From: CAZJJY01 sp964546445
GTDB lineage: Bacteria > Patescibacteriota > Microgenomatia > PFEM01 > JAPLYW01
Assembly: GCA_964546445.1 (NCBI GenBank)
Contig: CAZJJY010000019.1
Coordinates: 1-11,043 of the forward strand
Length of the DNA: 11,043 nucleotides
Direction of reading: 5' to 3'
Positions 1 through 5,996 of this stretch are shown in pieces. Position numbers and translations under genes: made by a program. The stretch's first letter is position 1. Each line of letters opens with the position of its first letter. The notes under the pieces were generated by a model that ran no database searches, had not been told where the DNA came from, and saw only the letters and a list, made by a program, of their open reading frames with translations.

Positions 1-1
1 C

Positions 2-235
2 CCGATAGATAAGGGAATTGATTTTCTTGGCTATAGAATTTTTGGAAATTATCGTCTTTTGCGAAAAAGTACGGTTAAAAGATTTGTAAAAAGAACGGGA
101 ATTTATCAAAAAAGACTAAGGGAAGGAATATTAAGTAAAGAAAAATTCAATAACTCTTTGCAATCTTGGATCGCTTATGCTAAATTTGGAAATTCTTGGC
201 GGTTGAGGAGAAAACTATTGGTACTCCTAGAATAA
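2..235 (+). CDS. C-terminal end of a reverse transcriptase (retroelement/DGR-like), truncated by the window edge
   Basis: The reading frame open at the left edge gives 77 residues before a TAA stop. It begins PIDKGIDFLGYRIF and continues through YRLLRKSTVKRF to SLQSWIAYAKFGNSWRLRRK. The G-x-DFLGY-x-(I/V) block followed by RLL-R and a basic helix is the thumb-side end of bacterial group II-intron/DGR-type RNA-directed DNA polymerases, and a C-terminal S-W-x-x-(H/Y)AK segment is familiar from DGR enzymes. The palm domain with the catalytic YxDD lies outside the window, so activity and exact class cannot be judged. DGRs are frequent in CPR genomes, which fits, but a group II intron or unclassified RT remains possible. 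In DGRs the template repeat usually sits next to the RT gene; I find no convincing template repeat downstream, so it would have to be upstream of the window. Confidence 0.75.
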   Translation, partial: PIDKGIDFLGYRIFGNYRLLRKSTVKRFVKRTGIYQKRLREGILSKEKFNNSLQSWIAYAKFGNSWRLRRKLLVLLE

Positions 236-339
236 CCGAAACAATCTCTTTGGGAATAAAAGGACTTGTCTGGTTTAAGGTGGGTATTAATACTCCAATT
301 GATCAATCAATTGAATTTAACTGGTGGATAATAAATTAA
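229..339 (+). pseudogene. Orphan coding-like fragment after the reverse transcriptase
   Basis: In the +1 frame relative to the reverse transcriptase, an open stretch runs across its stop and gives ITETISLGIKGLVWFKVG, then INTPIDQSIEFNWWIIN and TAA. The alternating hydrophobic pattern, the aromatic-rich end and balanced codon use look like the last beta strands of a surface or secreted beta-sandwich protein rather than random AT-rich sequence. There is no credible ATG; a TTG at 250 could only give a peptide of about 29 residues. I read it as the 3' remnant of a larger gene displaced by rearrangement or retroelement insertion. I do not recognise the family. A chance open frame is the alternative. 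Confidence 0.3.
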
Positions 340-358
340 ATTCTAAATTTTTGTGATA

Positions 359-393
359 GAGATCCTTCGGTCGCTTCGCTCCCTCAGGATGAC
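359..393. repeat. Dispersed REP-like palindromic element
   Basis: The segment runs from GAGATCCTTCGG to CCCTCAGGATGAC. Outer arms ATCCT (362-366) and AGGAT (386-390) pair, GG/CC can pair inside, and the centre TCGCTTCGCT is partly self-complementary. It is far more GC-rich than the surrounding DNA. Closely similar palindromes built on 'TTCG(GTCGC)TTCGCTC..AGGATGAC' recur as intergenic repeats in many unrelated bacterial genomes including CPR. Only one copy is in this window, so the dispersed-repeat status rests on general recognition. It could also act as a weak stem-loop downstream of the reverse transcriptase. Confidence 0.55.
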
Positions 394-414
394 GGTTGGT
401 ATGTTAATTCATAT

Positions 415-443
415 TTGACATAAACCCCCCGTATATGTAAGAT
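415..443 (+). promoter_or_regulatory. Sigma70-type promoter of the DUF4143 ATPase gene
   Basis: A perfect -35 box TTGACA (415-420) lies 17 bp from a -10 box TAAGAT (438-443). Transcription should begin near 449-451, only 5-7 nt before the ATG at 456, and no Shine-Dalgarno sequence precedes that ATG. The mRNA is therefore predicted to be near-leaderless. Confidence 0.7.
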
Positions 444-454
444 ATAAACATATA
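432..454. promoter_or_regulatory. Inverted repeat over the -10/start region (possible operator)
   Basis: TATATGT (432-438) and ACATATA (448-454) form a perfect 7-bp inverted repeat with a 9-bp centre. It covers the -10 box and the predicted transcription start of the ATPase gene. The layout suits a dimeric repressor site, possibly autoregulation by the product's own winged-helix-like region, but the arms are pure low-complexity AT sequence, so chance is a real alternative. Confidence 0.3.
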
Positions 455-455
455 T

Positions 456-1637
456 ATGCTTTACAAAAGAAATCTTTTCCCCCAACTTGAGGCTGAAATA
501 GACACCAAAGAAATTACCGTTATTACCGGTATGCGCCGAGTAGGAAAAACAACTACCTTACATTATTTGTATGATTTAGTAGAATCATCAAATAAAACAG
601 TTCTAGATTTGGAAAACCCACTTCATAGAAAGGTTTTTGAAGAAGAAAACTACGACAATATTTGGAATAACCTAAAGGCATTTGGCATTACCAATGAGAC
701 CAAGTCTTATCTTTTTATCGATGAAGTTCAAAATCTGCCCGATTTAAGCCGGGTAGTGAAATATCTCTACGACCACTGGAAAGTAAAATTCATACTCACA
801 GGCTCCAGCAGTTATTATTTGCGCAATCTCTTTCCCGAATCATTGGCAGGCAGAAAAATTATTTTTGAACTTTATCCTCTCAATTTCGCTGAATTTTTAA
901 CCTTTAAACAAGTTAAACGCAATGTTACTGAAAGTTTTAAAGACAAAGCCAGTCAAAAAAATAAGATTACCTTTGAAAAATTAATTTCTTTTTATGATGA
1001 ATATCTAGAATTTGGAGGATTTCCTTCGGTTGTACTGGAAAATAATCATGACCGGAAAAAAATGCTTCTATCGGAAATTTTCACCTCTTACTTTGAAAAA
1101 GACGCCAAAAACTTGGCAGATTTTAATGATATGTCAAAATTACGTGATCTTATTCTATTATTAGTCCCCAGAGTTGGCCAAAGAATTGAAATATTAAAAT
1201 TAGCAACTACTCTTTCCGTCTCCAGAGCAACAGTTTACAGTTATCTTGCTTTTCTGGAACAAACATACTTTATTACGTTATTACCAAAGTTTTCCGGAAG
1301 TATTGATCGGCAAGCCGCCGGAAGCAAGAAGTTATTTATGTGCGATTCAGGGATTATCAACGCCCTCGGTAAAACCTCTCAGGGACAATTATTTGAACAA
1401 AGTGTTTTCCAAAACCTGCGGGGTACTCACCAATTAGCCTATTACAGTAAAGGTGTCTCCAGTGAAATTGATTTTATTATTGATGGTAAAACAGCCTTAG
1501 AAGTTAAATATACGATGTCTCAACAAGATTTAGCTACTCTTAAAAAAAGAAGTAAAACGCTAAAAATTATAGACAACTACATAGTAATTCACCAATTCAA
1601 TGACTATCCTAAATCTATTTTAGTCACTAATCTTTAA
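456..1637 (+). CDS. AAA+ ATPase with DUF4143 / PD-(D/E)XK-like C-terminus
   Basis: This 393-residue protein belongs to the AAA_14-DUF4143 family common in archaea and CPR bacteria. The N-terminal P-loop domain shows Walker A GMRRVGKT (25-32), Walker B YLFIDE (85-90), a sensor-like ILTGSS (113-118) and the family's LAGR block (130-133). Residues about 240-275 resemble a winged helix. The C-terminal region has the signature F-x-x-S-V-x-x-NL (from 313) and then EIDFII followed by ALEVKY, with D339, E349 and K351 matching the active-site pattern of PD-(D/E)XK nucleases. Length is normal and nothing is missing. The cellular role of the family is not established; proposed roles include genome-plasticity or defence functions. 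The start is fixed by the promoter close upstream; there is no ribosome-binding site. The gene stands alone, between a retroelement remnant and an envelope gene. Confidence 0.9.
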   Translation: MLYKRNLFPQLEAEIDTKEITVITGMRRVGKTTTLHYLYDLVESSNKTVLDLENPLHRKVFEEENYDNIWNNLKAFGITNETKSYLFIDEVQNLPDLSRVVKYLYDHWKVKFILTGSSSYYLRNLFPESLAGRKIIFELYPLNFAEFLTFKQVKRNVTESFKDKASQKNKITFEKLISFYDEYLEFGGFPSVVLENNHDRKKMLLSEIFTSYFEKDAKNLADFNDMSKLRDLILLLVPRVGQRIEILKLATTLSVSRATVYSYLAFLEQTYFITLLPKFSGSIDRQAAGSKKLFMCDSGIINALGKTSQGQLFEQSVFQNLRGTHQLAYYSKGVSSEIDFIIDGKTALEVKYTMSQQDLATLKKRSKTLKIIDNYIVIHQFNDYPKSILVTNL

Positions 1638-1672
1638 CCTATAGCAAGACCAGGTAACGGATGACAATATGC

Positions 1673-1701
1673 TTGATAAATACCCAATTTTATTCCATAA
1701 T
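1673..1701 (+). promoter_or_regulatory. Candidate promoter of the small ORF at 1734
   Basis: TTGATA (1673-1678), a 17-bp spacer and CATAAT (1696-1701) make a near-consensus promoter. The predicted start is near 1708. The leader contains two mutually exclusive small hairpins: GTAGT/ACTAC and the overlapping AGTATT/AATACT. Confidence 0.4.
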
Positions 1702-1733
1702 TAGTAGTATTAACTACCAATACTGGAACAAAT

Positions 1734-1853
1734 ATGCAAATTAATCAATTACTCAATATCTTAAGGGAAGAACCAATCTATTCCTTTGAATCGTTTTCGG
1801 ATAATTTTATAGAATTACTAGAAACTAAAATCAGAAACTTTAGTGCTAGTTGA
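1734..1853 (+). CDS. Possible 39-residue peptide or decayed gene start, unknown function
   Basis: An ATG-initiated frame gives MQINQLLNILREEPIY, then SFESFSDNFIELLETKIRN, ending in TGA. The peptide is amphipathic and helix-prone, with a hydrophobic-acidic pattern resembling the start of a regulatory or toxin-antitoxin protein rather than random translation. It has its own plausible promoter and fills the otherwise empty 248-bp gap between the ATPase and the membrane-protein gene. There is no Shine-Dalgarno sequence. Its TGA lies inside the -35 box of the next gene, so the two promoters and frames are packed together. I do not recognise a family. It could equally be the stump of a truncated gene or a chance frame. 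Confidence 0.3.
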   Translation: MQINQLLNILREEPIYSFESFSDNFIELLETKIRNFSAS

Positions 1854-1879
1854 CAGGTATGTTTTCTAAACCTTATTAT
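1850..1879 (+). promoter_or_regulatory. Promoter of the Wzy-like/TPR gene
   Basis: A perfect TTGACA (1850-1855) is followed after 18 bp by TATTAT (1874-1879). Transcription is predicted to start at about 1885-1887, which coincides with the ATG at 1886. The transcript is thus predicted to be leaderless. Confidence 0.65.
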
Positions 1880-1885
1880 TAACTA

Positions 1886-3877
1886 ATGGCAGAAAAAAGA
1901 AGTTTACTTATCAATAAAATTATTCTTTGGGTATCAATCTCCTCAGTTGGCCTGATTCCCCTTTTCTTTTTGCCTTTCACTTCTGAATTTTATGAATTCA
2001 ATAAAAACATCTTTCTTATCTTTTCAGTATTTATCCTCTTGGTTCTTTGGGCTATTAAAATGGTTATTACCAAACAAGTAATCGTCAAGAGGACCATCTT
2101 TGATCTTCCTGTCATAGCTATTGCTGTTGCTTTTATTCTCTCTACCATCTTTTCTTCTCCTAATAAATGGGAAACGCTTTGGCTTCCCAATGGAACAGGA
2201 ACAATTATTATCCTCACTATTCTTTACTTTATTATTATTAACAACATTACCAAAGCAAACAGAATTAAACTTTTAAATAGCTTTATTGTCAGTAGTGTTG
2301 TCCTCTCTTTAGCCATTATTTATCAGTTCATCGGCCTTGGTGAAAGCTTTATCTCTGAAACCAGTTCTTTTGTCTTTATGAGAGGTAGAAATTGGACACC
2401 AGCAGGAGGCGTTTTAAGCCTAATCGCTTTCCTTATTCCTGCTTTGGTTTTGCTTGTAAGTCGTTTTGCTTTAATTCTGAAAAAAAGCAAAGAAGGCAAG
2501 ATTTCTTTAATTCATTATCCTATTTCAATTTTAATTATTGCTACTGCTTTAGTCATTTCCCTAAGGGATGTTTTAATAATCAGTAAACCACTCCTACTTC
2601 CTCTGTCAACTTCCTGGGCAATTATGATTGAAGCCTTTAAAAATGGGAAAATCTTTCTTTTAGGAGTAGGACCAAAAAGCTTCTTAGATGCTTTCTCTCA
2701 ATTCCGTCCTGCAAGCTATAATTTAACTGATTTATGGACCATCCGTTTCGGTGTTTCAAGTAATTTCTATTTGCATCTTTTTACCACGGTGGGAATCCTA
2801 GGTTTTGCCTCTTTGATTTGGTTGATAACCAAAGTTATTAAAACCAAAAAGTATTCTCCTTATATACTGGCTTTATTCAGTATATTTTTAGTTTTCCTTG
2901 CCACTCCTATTAATTTCCTTGTTATCTTTGCCTTATATATTCTTTTAAGCTTAACCGCCATTGATTTTTCAAAGACTCAATACAAAGAAAAATCAAAAAT
3001 TCTCCCTGTGATTATTCTTGCTTTGGTAGTTGCTTTAAGCGGCACCTCTCTCTATTTCGCTGGCCGTATCTATGCCGCCGAAGTTTACTTTAGAAATTCA
3101 TTAAGGAATCTTGCTCTTAATGACGGTACTAATGCTTACAACAATCAAATCAAAGCCATTGAGCTAAATCCTTTTAGTGATGTCTACAGAATTTCCTATT
3201 CTCAAACTAATCTCGCTTTGGCAGATGGTATTGCTGGAAATCCTGATATTTCTGATCAAGACCGACAAACTATTACCAGTTTAATCCAACAATCTATTAG
3301 AGAAGCTAAGGTCGCTGTCTCTTTAAATCAAAATAAGATTATTAACTGGGAAAATTTAAGCCAGATATATCGCCAGTTAATTAATTTTGCTGAAGGAGCA
3401 GATCAATGGACAATAGCCACCTATAACCAAACAGTAACCTTAGACCCAACCAACCCTGAATTAAAATTAAGCTTTGGCGGAGTTTATTATGCCTTGGGCC
3501 AATATGACGATGCCATCTTGTGGTTTCAAAAAGCTATTGATGACAAACCTAATTTTGCCAACGGCTATTATAATCTCGCTGCTGCTTACAAAGAAAAAGG
3601 TGATTTCCAAAAGGCTCATGATATGATGGTTGTTGTTACCAACTTAATTCCTGCTGATTCTGCTGATTACTTAAAGGCAAGAACAGAACTTGAAGATCTG
3701 GCCAAACAACTTCCTGAAGCAGAATTAACTGAAGCCACTGAAAGTACCAGTCAACTTACTGAACCTGAAGTACTTCCCTCTCCTGTTATCTCTCCTCCAA
3801 TTGAATTACCTGAACAATCTAATACTGAAGGAAACGAATCTACTCAATCTTCTGAAATAGAAATCTTAGAAGAATAA
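1886..3877 (+). CDS. O-antigen ligase/polymerase-like (Wzy_C) membrane protein with C-terminal TPRs
   Basis: This 663-residue protein has about eleven predicted membrane segments (roughly 10-30, 41-62, 72-90, 104-120, 131-150, 172-196, 209-226, 290-317, 325-343, 344-358, 372-393). The long extracytoplasmic loop between the seventh and eighth contains FLLGVGPKSFLDAF (257-270) and leads into SSNFYLHLFTTVGILG (291-306), the pattern of the Wzy_C/WaaL O-antigen ligase-polymerase family. Residues 400 onward are soluble and helical, with two good TPR units at about 525-558 and 559-592 and weaker ones before them. The last 50 residues are a Glu/Thr/Ser/Pro-rich, acidic disordered tail. Such Wzy-TPR fusions recur in CPR genomes. 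A role in assembling a surface glycan or glycosylating surface proteins is inferred; the substrate is unknown. No glycosyltransferases flank it, so it is not in an obvious polysaccharide cluster. Confidence 0.75.
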   Translation: MAEKRSLLINKIILWVSISSVGLIPLFFLPFTSEFYEFNKNIFLIFSVFILLVLWAIKMVITKQVIVKRTIFDLPVIAIAVAFILSTIFSSPNKWETLWLPNGTGTIIILTILYFIIINNITKANRIKLLNSFIVSSVVLSLAIIYQFIGLGESFISETSSFVFMRGRNWTPAGGVLSLIAFLIPALVLLVSRFALILKKSKEGKISLIHYPISILIIATALVISLRDVLIISKPLLLPLSTSWAIMIEAFKNGKIFLLGVGPKSFLDAFSQFRPASYNLTDLWTIRFGVSSNFYLHLFTTVGILGFASLIWLITKVIKTKKYSPYILALFSIFLVFLATPINFLVIFALYILLSLTAIDFSKTQYKEKSKILPVIILALVVALSGTSLYFAGRIYAAEVYFRNSLRNLALNDGTNAYNNQIKAIELNPFSDVYRISYSQTNLALADGIAGNPDISDQDRQTITSLIQQSIREAKVAVSLNQNKIINWENLSQIYRQLINFAEGADQWTIATYNQTVTLDPTNPELKLSFGGVYYALGQYDDAILWFQKAIDDKPNFANGYYNLAAAYKEKGDFQKAHDMMVVVTNLIPADSADYLKARTELEDLAKQLPEAELTEATESTSQLTEPEVLPSPVISPPIELPEQSNTEGNESTQSSEIEILEE

Positions 3878-3911
3878 TCCTTTTCTACCTTCCTCTCTTC
3901 CTTTATCTTAG

Positions 3912-3983
3912 TGGAGCTAGTCGGAGTCGAACCGACGTCTTGGCAATGCGAATGCCGTGCTCTACCAATTAAGCTATAGCCCC
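3912..3983 (-). tRNA. tRNA-Ala (anticodon CGC)
   Basis: On the - strand the 72-nt gene folds into a full cloverleaf. The acceptor GGGGCTA/TAGCTCC includes the G3-U70 wobble that is the alanine identity element. The D loop contains TTGGTA, the anticodon loop TTCGCAT gives CGC (codon GCG), and the T arm is GTCGG-TTCGACT-CCGAC. The discriminator is A73 and the following bases are CTA, so CCA is not encoded and must be added by a nucleotidyltransferase. The top pair of the anticodon stem (27-43) is a C-A mismatch, leaving a four-pair GGCA/TGCC stem. It follows the second tRNA-Ala after 6 nt and is presumably co-transcribed with it. Confidence 0.93.
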
Positions 3984-3989
3984 TTGTTG

Positions 3990-4062
3990 TGGACCCAGCC
4001 GGATTCGAACCGGCGATCTTCTCAATGCCATTGAGACGCGATACCAACTTCGCCATGGGCCC
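3990..4062 (-). tRNA. tRNA-Ala (anticodon GGC)
   Basis: The 73-nt - strand gene has acceptor GGGCCCA/TGGGTCC, again with G3-U70. The anticodon stem TCTCA/TGAGA encloses loop ATGGCAT with anticodon GGC (codons GCC/GCU). The T arm is GCCGG-TTCGAAT-CCGGC. The discriminator is A73 and the next bases are CAA, so no CCA is encoded. It is the promoter-proximal member of a two-gene alanine tRNA cluster, and the decoding sets of the two genes are complementary. Confidence 0.95.
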
Positions 4063-4079
4063 ATTTTTATACCTTCTTT

Positions 4080-4109
4080 ATTATACTTTACCTTCCTACC
4101 AGTAGGCAA
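4080..4109 (-). promoter_or_regulatory. Promoter of the tRNA-Ala pair
   Basis: On the - strand a consensus -10 TATAAT (4085 down to 4080) lies 18 bp from a weaker -35 TTGCCT (4109 down to 4104). Transcription would start near 4073, about 11 nt before the mature 5' end of tRNA-Ala(GGC). It is arranged divergently from the Fic promoter only 20 bp away. Confidence 0.55.
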
Positions 4110-4128
4110 ATCCATCTTCTTTTTCACC

Positions 4129-4157
4129 TTGACATTCGTCTAATATTCGTCTATAAT
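4129..4157 (+). promoter_or_regulatory. Full-consensus sigma70 promoter of the fic gene
   Basis: TTGACA (4129-4134), exactly 17 bp, TATAAT (4152-4157): every base of both boxes matches consensus and the spacer is optimal. The predicted start falls at 4163-4165, on the A of the ATG at 4165, so the mRNA is predicted to be leaderless. A promoter this strong on a toxin-like gene implies that expression is restrained by a repressor or by low translation. Confidence 0.8.
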
Positions 4158-4164
4158 TAGTCTA
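4134..4164 (+). repeat. Three 11-bp-phased direct repeats in the fic promoter (candidate operator)
   Basis: ATTCGTCTA (4134-4142), ATTCGTCTA (4145-4153) and ATTAGTCTA (4156-4164) recur with a strict 11-bp period. They begin at the last base of the -35 box, overlap the -10 box and end at the base before the ATG. One-helical-turn spacing puts all copies on the same DNA face, as expected for cooperative repressor binding. The natural candidate regulator is the Fic protein's own C-terminal winged helix. Confidence 0.55.
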
Positions 4165-5208
4165 ATGTTTAAACCAAAATACTCCATCACTAATAAACTA
4201 TTAGCTCAAATTAAAAAGATTAATAAGTTAGTATTTGAACTAAATCAAAAAAGATTTCCAGATATCATTTTAGTTGAGTTAGAAAAAACAGCTAGAGCTA
4301 TATCTAGCTTCGCTTCAACTAGTATTGAAGGCAACCCCCTTCCACTAACTGAAGTTAAAAAAATTCTTAAATCAAAACCAAAATATATCAGAGATAGTGA
4401 AAAAGAAGTCATTAATTATAATAAAGCTTTGATCAGTCTAAATAAAAGATTAAAGTTGAAAAATCATCAACTTTCTTTAAATTTAATTCTTAATATTCAA
4501 AAACAGGTTACTGGAGATCTCCTTCCATCACATCAATCTGGCCATTTTAGACAACATCCAGTATTTGTCAGGAATCCCAAAACGGGTAAAACCGTCTTTC
4601 TTCCTCCCAATCATAAAGATGTAGAAAAATTAATGGAACAACTGATTAATTTTATTCACAAGAACAAAAAAGCCATTGATCCTTTAATTATTGCTGGTAT
4701 TTTTCACAAACAAATGGTTATTATCCACCCTTTTATAGACGGTAACGGCAGAACTGCTCGCTTAGCTACTAAATTACTTTTAGCCAAATTAGGATTAAAC
4801 ACTTTTAATCTTTTTAGTTTTGAAAATTATTATAATCAAAACATAGCTAAGTATTTTAAATTCATTGGTGAACAAAATAATTATTACGATTTAGTAAATA
4901 AAATTGATTTTACCAGTTGGCTTGAATATTTTTGCGAAGGAATTATTGATGAACTGCTGAGAATTCAAAAATTACTACCTAATATCAACATCAATCCTGA
5001 GAGTACATTAAGATCTCATCATAAAAAAATATTAGAGTTTATCAGAAATAATAAGTTTATCACTAATAAAGATTACTCCAAATTAGTTAAAAGAGCCAAA
5101 GCTACAAGGGCTTTAGATTTTCAAAAACTTATTAGGTTTAATTTAATAGAGAGAAAAGGTAAAGGAAAGTCTACTTATTACATATTAAAGGAAATTAAGA
5201 CAGAGTAA
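4165..5208 (+). CDS. Fic family protein (class II), AMP-transferase with C-terminal winged helix
   Basis: This 347-residue protein carries the complete Fic core HPFIDGNGRTAR (188-199), with catalytic H188, Mg-binding D192 and phosphate-binding G193/N194/G195/R196/R199. A substrate-binding flap lies around GKTVFLPP (141-148). The N-terminal inhibitory helix motif S-x-x-x-E-G is present as STSIEG (51-56), with E55 the predicted inhibitory glutamate, which places it in autoinhibited class II. Residues about 281-345 (HHKKILEFI..., then KDYSKLVKRAKATRALDF) form a winged-helix DNA-binding domain. Fic enzymes usually transfer AMP to a protein Ser/Thr/Tyr; the target here is unknown. No separate antitoxin gene is adjacent, consistent with built-in inhibition. 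The gene is predicted to be leaderless and lies behind an unusually strong promoter overlaid by three direct repeats, so autoregulation is plausible. It converges with the peptidase gene 22 bp away. Confidence 0.93.
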   Translation: MFKPKYSITNKLLAQIKKINKLVFELNQKRFPDIILVELEKTARAISSFASTSIEGNPLPLTEVKKILKSKPKYIRDSEKEVINYNKALISLNKRLKLKNHQLSLNLILNIQKQVTGDLLPSHQSGHFRQHPVFVRNPKTGKTVFLPPNHKDVEKLMEQLINFIHKNKKAIDPLIIAGIFHKQMVIIHPFIDGNGRTARLATKLLLAKLGLNTFNLFSFENYYNQNIAKYFKFIGEQNNYYDLVNKIDFTSWLEYFCEGIIDELLRIQKLLPNININPESTLRSHHKKILEFIRNNKFITNKDYSKLVKRAKATRALDFQKLIRFNLIERKGKGKSTYYILKEIKTE

Positions 5209-5230
5209 CAAATCTTCAATTCAAAACTAT

Positions 5231-5896
5231 TTATTTAAGAAAGCTAAGTGGATTTAAAGCGGCTCCATTTTTCCTAATTTCTAAATGAAGATGGGGACCT
5301 GTACTTCTCCCAGTAGAACCCATTTTGGCAATCACTTGCCCTTTCTTAACGCTTTGTCCATTACCAACAAAGATAAGGGAAAGATGAGCATATAAACTCT
5401 GATAGCCATTCCCATGATCAATTAAGACTCTATTACCGTAAGCCCAAGGAGAGGGCCAACCAGCAATAAGAACCGTCCCTGAATCACAAGCAACAATATT
5501 TGGTAAAGATTTATTGGCGATATCAATTCCTTTATGATACCAAGAATAACCTTGACTGATTCTCCCTCCTGTAGGCCAAACAAACTGACCTGTTCCTGAC
5601 CCAGCTCCAGGAATAGTAGCCGCATAAAAACTACTTCTTGGAGCGACTGGGGCTGCCTTAGGTTTAATCCCATCCGGAAGCATCAAAGTTTGACCAACGG
5701 CTAAGGCGAAAGTTTCATCGTTAGCGAAAGAGTTGTAAGGCCAATCAACAACTGCCTGAGCATCTATTTGGTGTTTCTTAGCAACAGAATAAATTGTTTC
5801 TCCGGGTTTAACCTTATACATAATTCCACTCACTGGCAAAATATCCAATTTCTGACCAGGTTTAATATCTTTAACCGACTTTAAATCATTTCCCCA
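5231..5896 (-). CDS. LysM/M23 (LytM-type) peptidoglycan endopeptidase, C-terminal part before the scaffold gap
   Basis: The frame is open from the N gap to a TAA stop, giving 221 residues. It enters as WGNDLKSVKDIKPGQKLDIL, the end of a first LysM repeat, so the true start lies upstream and the TTG at 5848 is not the start. A second LysM follows (MYKVKPGETIYSVAKKH... to VGQTLMLP), then a Pro/Ala/Gly linker and a full M23 domain. The zinc and catalytic residues are all present: HKGID (H-x3-D), YAHLS, and HLHLE (H-x-H). An active metallo-endopeptidase that cuts peptidoglycan cross-links is expected, acting outside the membrane in cell separation or wall turnover. It follows rho on the same strand. 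Its N-terminus is probably the fragment on the other side of the gap (up to 6078). Confidence 0.88.
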   Translation of the reverse strand, partial: WGNDLKSVKDIKPGQKLDILPVSGIMYKVKPGETIYSVAKKHQIDAQAVVDWPYNSFANDETFALAVGQTLMLPDGIKPKAAPVAPRSSFYAATIPGAGSGTGQFVWPTGGRISQGYSWYHKGIDIANKSLPNIVACDSGTVLIAGWPSPWAYGNRVLIDHGNGYQSLYAHLSLIFVGNGQSVKKGQVIAKMGSTGRSTGPHLHLEIRKNGAALNPLSFLK

Positions 5897-5996
5897 NNNN
5901 NNNNNNNNNNNNNNNNNNNNNNNNNNNNNNNNNNNNNNNNNNNNNNNNNNNNNNNNNNNNNNNNNNNNNNNNNNNNNNNNNNNNNNNNNNNNNNNN
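5897..5996. other. Assembly gap of exactly 100 N
   Basis: All bases are N. A run of exactly 100 is the conventional placeholder for a scaffold gap of unknown size, so distances and reading frames across it mean nothing. It falls inside the M23 peptidase gene. Confidence 0.95.

Noticed and set aside
236..455. Possible DGR template repeat downstream of the reverse transcriptase
   Set aside because: No second copy with A-specific differences exists in the window, and the stretch lacks the glycine/asparagine-codon pattern typical of template repeats.
1990..2217. 75-residue - strand ORF inside the Wzy-TPR gene
   Set aside because: It is antisense to hydrophobic membrane segments, has no promoter or ribosome-binding site, and the + frame is clearly the real gene.
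3844..4056. 70-residue - strand ORF over the tRNA region
   Set aside because: It is a translation through two tRNA genes and the antisense of the Wzy-TPR gene end. The cloverleafs explain the sequence.
4134..4164. CRISPR or tandem-repeat array
   Set aside because: The units are only 9 bp with 2-bp spacing, and there is no spacer-repeat structure. An operator is the better reading.
5422..5673. 83-residue - strand ORF inside the M23 peptidase
   Set aside because: It is a shifted frame of the same strand. All catalytic motifs are in the other frame.
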